The translations under genes were made by a program, and so were the position numbers. 7,519 nt of DNA, from positions 1 through 7,519 of the forward strand of contig QIDL01000040.1 in assembly GCA_003228415.1 (NCBI GenBank). The letters run 5' to 3'. This document shows, piece after piece, positions 5,303 to 7,519 of this stretch (position 1 is the stretch's first letter; each line of letters opens with the position of its first letter). The stretch is from Gammaproteobacteria bacterium (GTDB taxonomy: Bacteria; Pseudomonadota; Gammaproteobacteria; Pseudomonadales; Azotimanducaceae). The notes below the pieces were generated by a model that had not been told where the DNA came from, ran no database searches, and saw nothing but the letters and a program-made list of their open reading frames with translations.

Positions 5303-6522
5303 GCTCGTCGGTTGGCCAACGATCTAGCCAGCAGCCATCCGCCCAGGCCGGTCGCCAGCAGGAGCACTATCGGCGTCAGCAAGTCGAGCAGCGATTCGCT
5401 GCGCCAGAACACCCCGCTATAAGCCTCGAGCGCCCAGGTGTTGGGGGTCAGCCAACCCAGGTTCTTGAGCGTTTCAGGCATCAGAAATCTGGGCACCATG
5501 CTGCCGCCGAGTGCCGAAAGCACCAGAATGACGGTATTAGCTACTGTTTGTGCCTGGCGTCGTGTTTGACAGGCGGTTGCCAGCAGCATGGCGAGACCGG
5601 CAGCCGATATCGAGGCTGCGATGGAGACGCACAACCAGGCGCCAAAGTGGCCCGGTAGATCCACGCCGTAGGCAAGCCAGGCGACGAGGAAAATCACCGA
5701 TACCTGGACCAGCCCCTGGCCGATGACATAGAGAAATTTGCCGTTGATCAGCACACCAATGCCACCCGGCCCTGCCAGGACCCGATCGAGAATGCCGGAT
5801 TCCTGCTCCTCCAGCAGTGAGACGGCGCCGTGTACCGAGGCGAATAACAGAAACATGAAGGCAACGGCGCCGGCGGAATAGGCGACCAGATTGACCGACT
5901 CACCACCGATGACGGATTCCCGGGCCAGCAGGTCTTCGAATGACCAGCCGACTTCGCGACCGGCGGCGGCGTCCTCGCGCATCTCATTGAGCCCGGTGTT
6001 CACCTCAGAGCGTTGTTCCTCATCGAGCGTGAGGAATTGATTTTCCAGCTCGGCCACCACGTTACCCATGGCGACATCCGGCAGTGCTGAAAAATAAGCC
6101 TGGCGGATCTGTCCGGTAAGCATGGGCTCAGCGACACCCCGGGCCGGATCGGTGACCACCAGTAAGGGTGCGGGTCCAAAGCCACCGGCTTGCTCCAGAG
6201 GCTCGGCATCCGCTCTCACGATCAAGCCGATGTCCGCATCTCCCGACTTCACCGCCGCTCGTACCGCGTCCCGGTCCCTGGAATCCAGATCCTTGATGGT
6301 CAGCGTGGTGGAGGCCGACAGCGCGGCGATGAGCCGTGTCGAGGTATCGCTTTGCACCTCATCGAGAACCACCAGATTGAGGCTGAGGGTGGCGCCGGTG
6401 GTGGCGGTGAAGATTTCCGCCATGATGACAAAGAAAACCGCAGGCAGAAAAAAGCTCATCAGCAGGGCACCGCGATCACGCAGCAGACCCAGCAGCATGG
6501 CTCGGAAGATCGCCGCGCTCAA
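5290..6522 (-). CDS. ABC-2 type exporter permease
   Basis: A 410-residue permease with the classic ABC-2 layout: a cytoplasmic start, one helix (about 17-38), an extracytoplasmic region of about 170 residues (39-210), then five helices (about 212-232, 262-286, 295-317, 327-343, 380-399). EEQESGILDRVL (238-249) is the cytoplasmic coupling segment typical of ABC-2 permeases. The stretch GGSMVPRFLMPETLKNLGWLTPNTW (339-363) is another family hallmark. Substrate is unknown; relatives export drugs, lipids or polymers. The start is taken as TTG at 6522, which overlaps the ATPase stop as TTGA and has GAGGA 9 nt upstream. ATG at 6498 would give 402 residues. The frame stays open to 6630, but that part lies within the ATPase gene and is not protein-like. 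The stop overlaps the convergent neighbour by 13 bp. It works with the ATPase directly upstream. Confidence 0.88.
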   Translation of the reverse strand: MSAAIFRAMLLGLLRDRGALLMSFFLPAVFFVIMAEIFTATTGATLSLNLVVLDEVQSDTSTRLIAALSASTTLTIKDLDSRDRDAVRAAVKSGDADIGLIVRADAEPLEQAGGFGPAPLLVVTDPARGVAEPMLTGQIRQAYFSALPDVAMGNVVAELENQFLTLDEEQRSEVNTGLNEMREDAAAGREVGWSFEDLLARESVIGGESVNLVAYSAGAVAFMFLLFASVHGAVSLLEEQESGILDRVLAGPGGIGVLINGKFLYVIGQGLVQVSVIFLVAWLAYGVDLPGHFGAWLCVSIAASISAAGLAMLLATACQTRRQAQTVANTVILVLSALGGSMVPRFLMPETLKNLGWLTPNTWALEAYSGVFWRSESLLDLLTPIVLLLATGLGGWLLARSLANRRAYGS

Positions 6523-7517
6523 AGCCTGAGTTCCTCGCCGGTCAGACGCTGGAAGACGCCCTCGAGGCTCGGTTCCCGCACCCGAATTTCCGCTGCGCTG
6601 AGATCGAATTCTGAGAGTTTGTTGTTCCACTCGCTCACGCCCGCGTAGCCTTCGGGCACACTGCCTGCCCAGGTTCTCCCGCCGTGAACGGGCACCAGGC
6701 CGTGTCCGGACAACCGCGCGCGTTGCCTGTCATCCGGCAGGCTGGTCAAGGTGATGGTCATTTCCTTGCTGTTGCCGAAGACCGATTCGATCAACGCTTC
6801 GGGTGCGCCTTCGAGACGGATCCGGCCTGCGATCAGGAACACCACCCGATCGGCCAGGGTGGTTGCCTGGTGCAGGTCGTGGGTGGTGAGCAGGATGCCC
6901 AGGCCTTCGGTCCGCAACCGGCGCAACAATTCGTGAATGCGCTCCCGCGCGTTGACATCCACGCCCACCGTCGGTTCGTCGAGCATCAGCAGGCTGGGGC
7001 GATGCATCAGGCTTGCAACGATGTTCAGGCGCCGCTGCATGCCACCGGAGAGGGTGTCCACCCGGTCGCGTGCGCGGTCTACCAGGCCGCTCCAGCTCAG
7101 AGCCTCCTCGGCGCGTTCTGAGAGGAGATTTTTCGGCACACCCATCAAGCGACCGAATACCTGCAGGTTTTCGACAACGGTCAGATAAGGATAGAGGGCC
7201 AGCTGCTGTGGTACGAAACCCAGGGTGCTGCGGGCACTCCGGGTGCGTCTCGGATCGGCGCCGGACAGGGCCACCAATCCCGCGTCGGCGGCGATCCGAC
7301 CGCACGCCGTGCCCAGCAACGTGGTTTTTCCAGCGCCGTTGGGTCCCAGCAACACCACCAGTTCTCCGGCGCGGACCTGGAGACTGACGTCCAGCAGCAC
7401 CTCCCGGGTACCGAGCGACTTTTCGATGTTGCTCAGTTCCAGCAGTGCTGCAGCCGACCGGGTTGCCTGGTCTGGTGCCGCGTTCACCGTGTTGGGTCTG
7501 GTTGTGTCGAGAACCAT
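6519..7517 (-). CDS. ABC exporter ATP-binding subunit
   Basis: A 332-residue ABC ATPase with every catalytic motif intact: Walker A GPNGAGKTT (58-66), Q-loop Gln104 in VPQQ, signature LSGGM (156-160), Walker B LLMLDEP (176-182) with catalytic Glu181, and H-loop His213 in TTHD. The LSGGMQRRLNI form and the C-terminal extension (about 250-332), ending in EPSLEGVFQRLTG, are typical of ATPases that drive ABC-2 exporters; this tail resembles the DUF4162-type domain. It powers the permease encoded next, to which it is joined by a 4 nt TTGA overlap. The ATG at 7517 is two bases from the window edge, and the edge reads TGATG on the coding strand, so an upstream gene may end with TGA overlapping this start. 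Because the frame could also continue past the edge, the true start is not certain. The first 25 residues are poorly conserved in character. Confidence 0.9.
   Translation of the reverse strand: MVLDTTRPNTVNAAPDQATRSAAALLELSNIEKSLGTREVLLDVSLQVRAGELVVLLGPNGAGKTTLLGTACGRIAADAGLVALSGADPRRTRSARSTLGFVPQQLALYPYLTVVENLQVFGRLMGVPKNLLSERAEEALSWSGLVDRARDRVDTLSGGMQRRLNIVASLMHRPSLLMLDEPTVGVDVNARERIHELLRRLRTEGLGILLTTHDLHQATTLADRVVFLIAGRIRLEGAPEALIESVFGNSKEMTITLTSLPDDRQRARLSGHGLVPVHGGRTWAGSVPEGYAGVSEWNNKLSEFDLSAAEIRVREPSLEGVFQRLTGEELRL
6532..6536 (-). promoter_or_regulatory. Shine-Dalgarno site supporting the TTG start of the ABC permease
   Basis: GAGGA on the minus strand, inside the last codons of the ATPase gene, lies 9 nt before the TTG at 6522. 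It supports TTG as the start and coupling of permease translation to the ATPase. Confidence 0.5.
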
Positions 7518-7519
7518 CA

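Noticed and set aside
6523..6630. Minus-strand open frame extending the ABC permease by 36 residues into the ATPase gene.
   Set aside because: It is an out-of-frame reading of the ATPase end; the TTG at 6522 with GAGGA 9 nt upstream fits better.
6684..7121. Plus-strand open frames (for example 145 residues) opposite the ABC ATPase.
   Set aside because: They are antisense to a complete ATPase with all motifs and show no independent coding signs.
1..7519. Mobile element, CRISPR array, tRNA or rRNA.
   Set aside because: No transposase or integrase motifs, no regularly spaced repeats and no cloverleaf or rRNA-like stretch were seen on either strand.

Overview
The window looks like chromosomal DNA of a moderately GC-rich Gram-negative bacterium, probably a pigmented proteobacterium. 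This rests on a bacterial-type GGPP synthase and a CrtZ-type carotene hydroxylase, GT39/GtrA-type polyprenol glycosylation genes, tight stop/start overlaps and several TTG starts. Lineage is inferred from protein style only, and nothing in the window identifies a genus. There are eight protein-coding genes, no RNA genes, no mobile element and no CRISPR. No gene-free stretch exceeds about 135 bases.

Layout from left to right. (1) A plus-strand gene for a small four-helix membrane protein of DUF4345 type (44-430). (2) Convergent with it, a minus-strand pair crtE-crtZ (1912-476, 9 nt between the genes): geranylgeranyl diphosphate synthase and beta-carotene hydroxylase, the first and one of the last steps of zeaxanthin synthesis. 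Phytoene synthase, desaturase and cyclase are not in the window. Upstream of crtE is a 132 bp gap with a perfect TATAAT, a weak -35, a 13 bp palindrome over the -35 and a short direct repeat near -60. (3) A minus-strand pair (4671-2045) joined by an ATGA overlap: a DPM1-like GT2 glycosyltransferase fused to a GtrA membrane domain, then a GT39 (PMT/ArnT-like) membrane glycosyltransferase. Together they look like a unit that makes a polyprenyl-phosphate sugar, moves it across the inner membrane and transfers it on the outer face. (4) Divergent from that pair, a plus-strand gene (4727-5302) for a probable exported thioredoxin-fold protein with no cysteine. (5) Converging on it with a 13 bp overlap, a minus-strand ABC-2 exporter: ATPase (7517-6519), then permease (6522-5290), linked by a TTGA stop/start overlap.

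The most interesting points are the isolated crtE-crtZ pair with its apparently regulated promoter, the compact GT2-GtrA/GT39 pair beside an isoprenoid gene, and the cysteine-free exported thioredoxin-like protein. All functions are inferred by reading motifs; no database search was possible.
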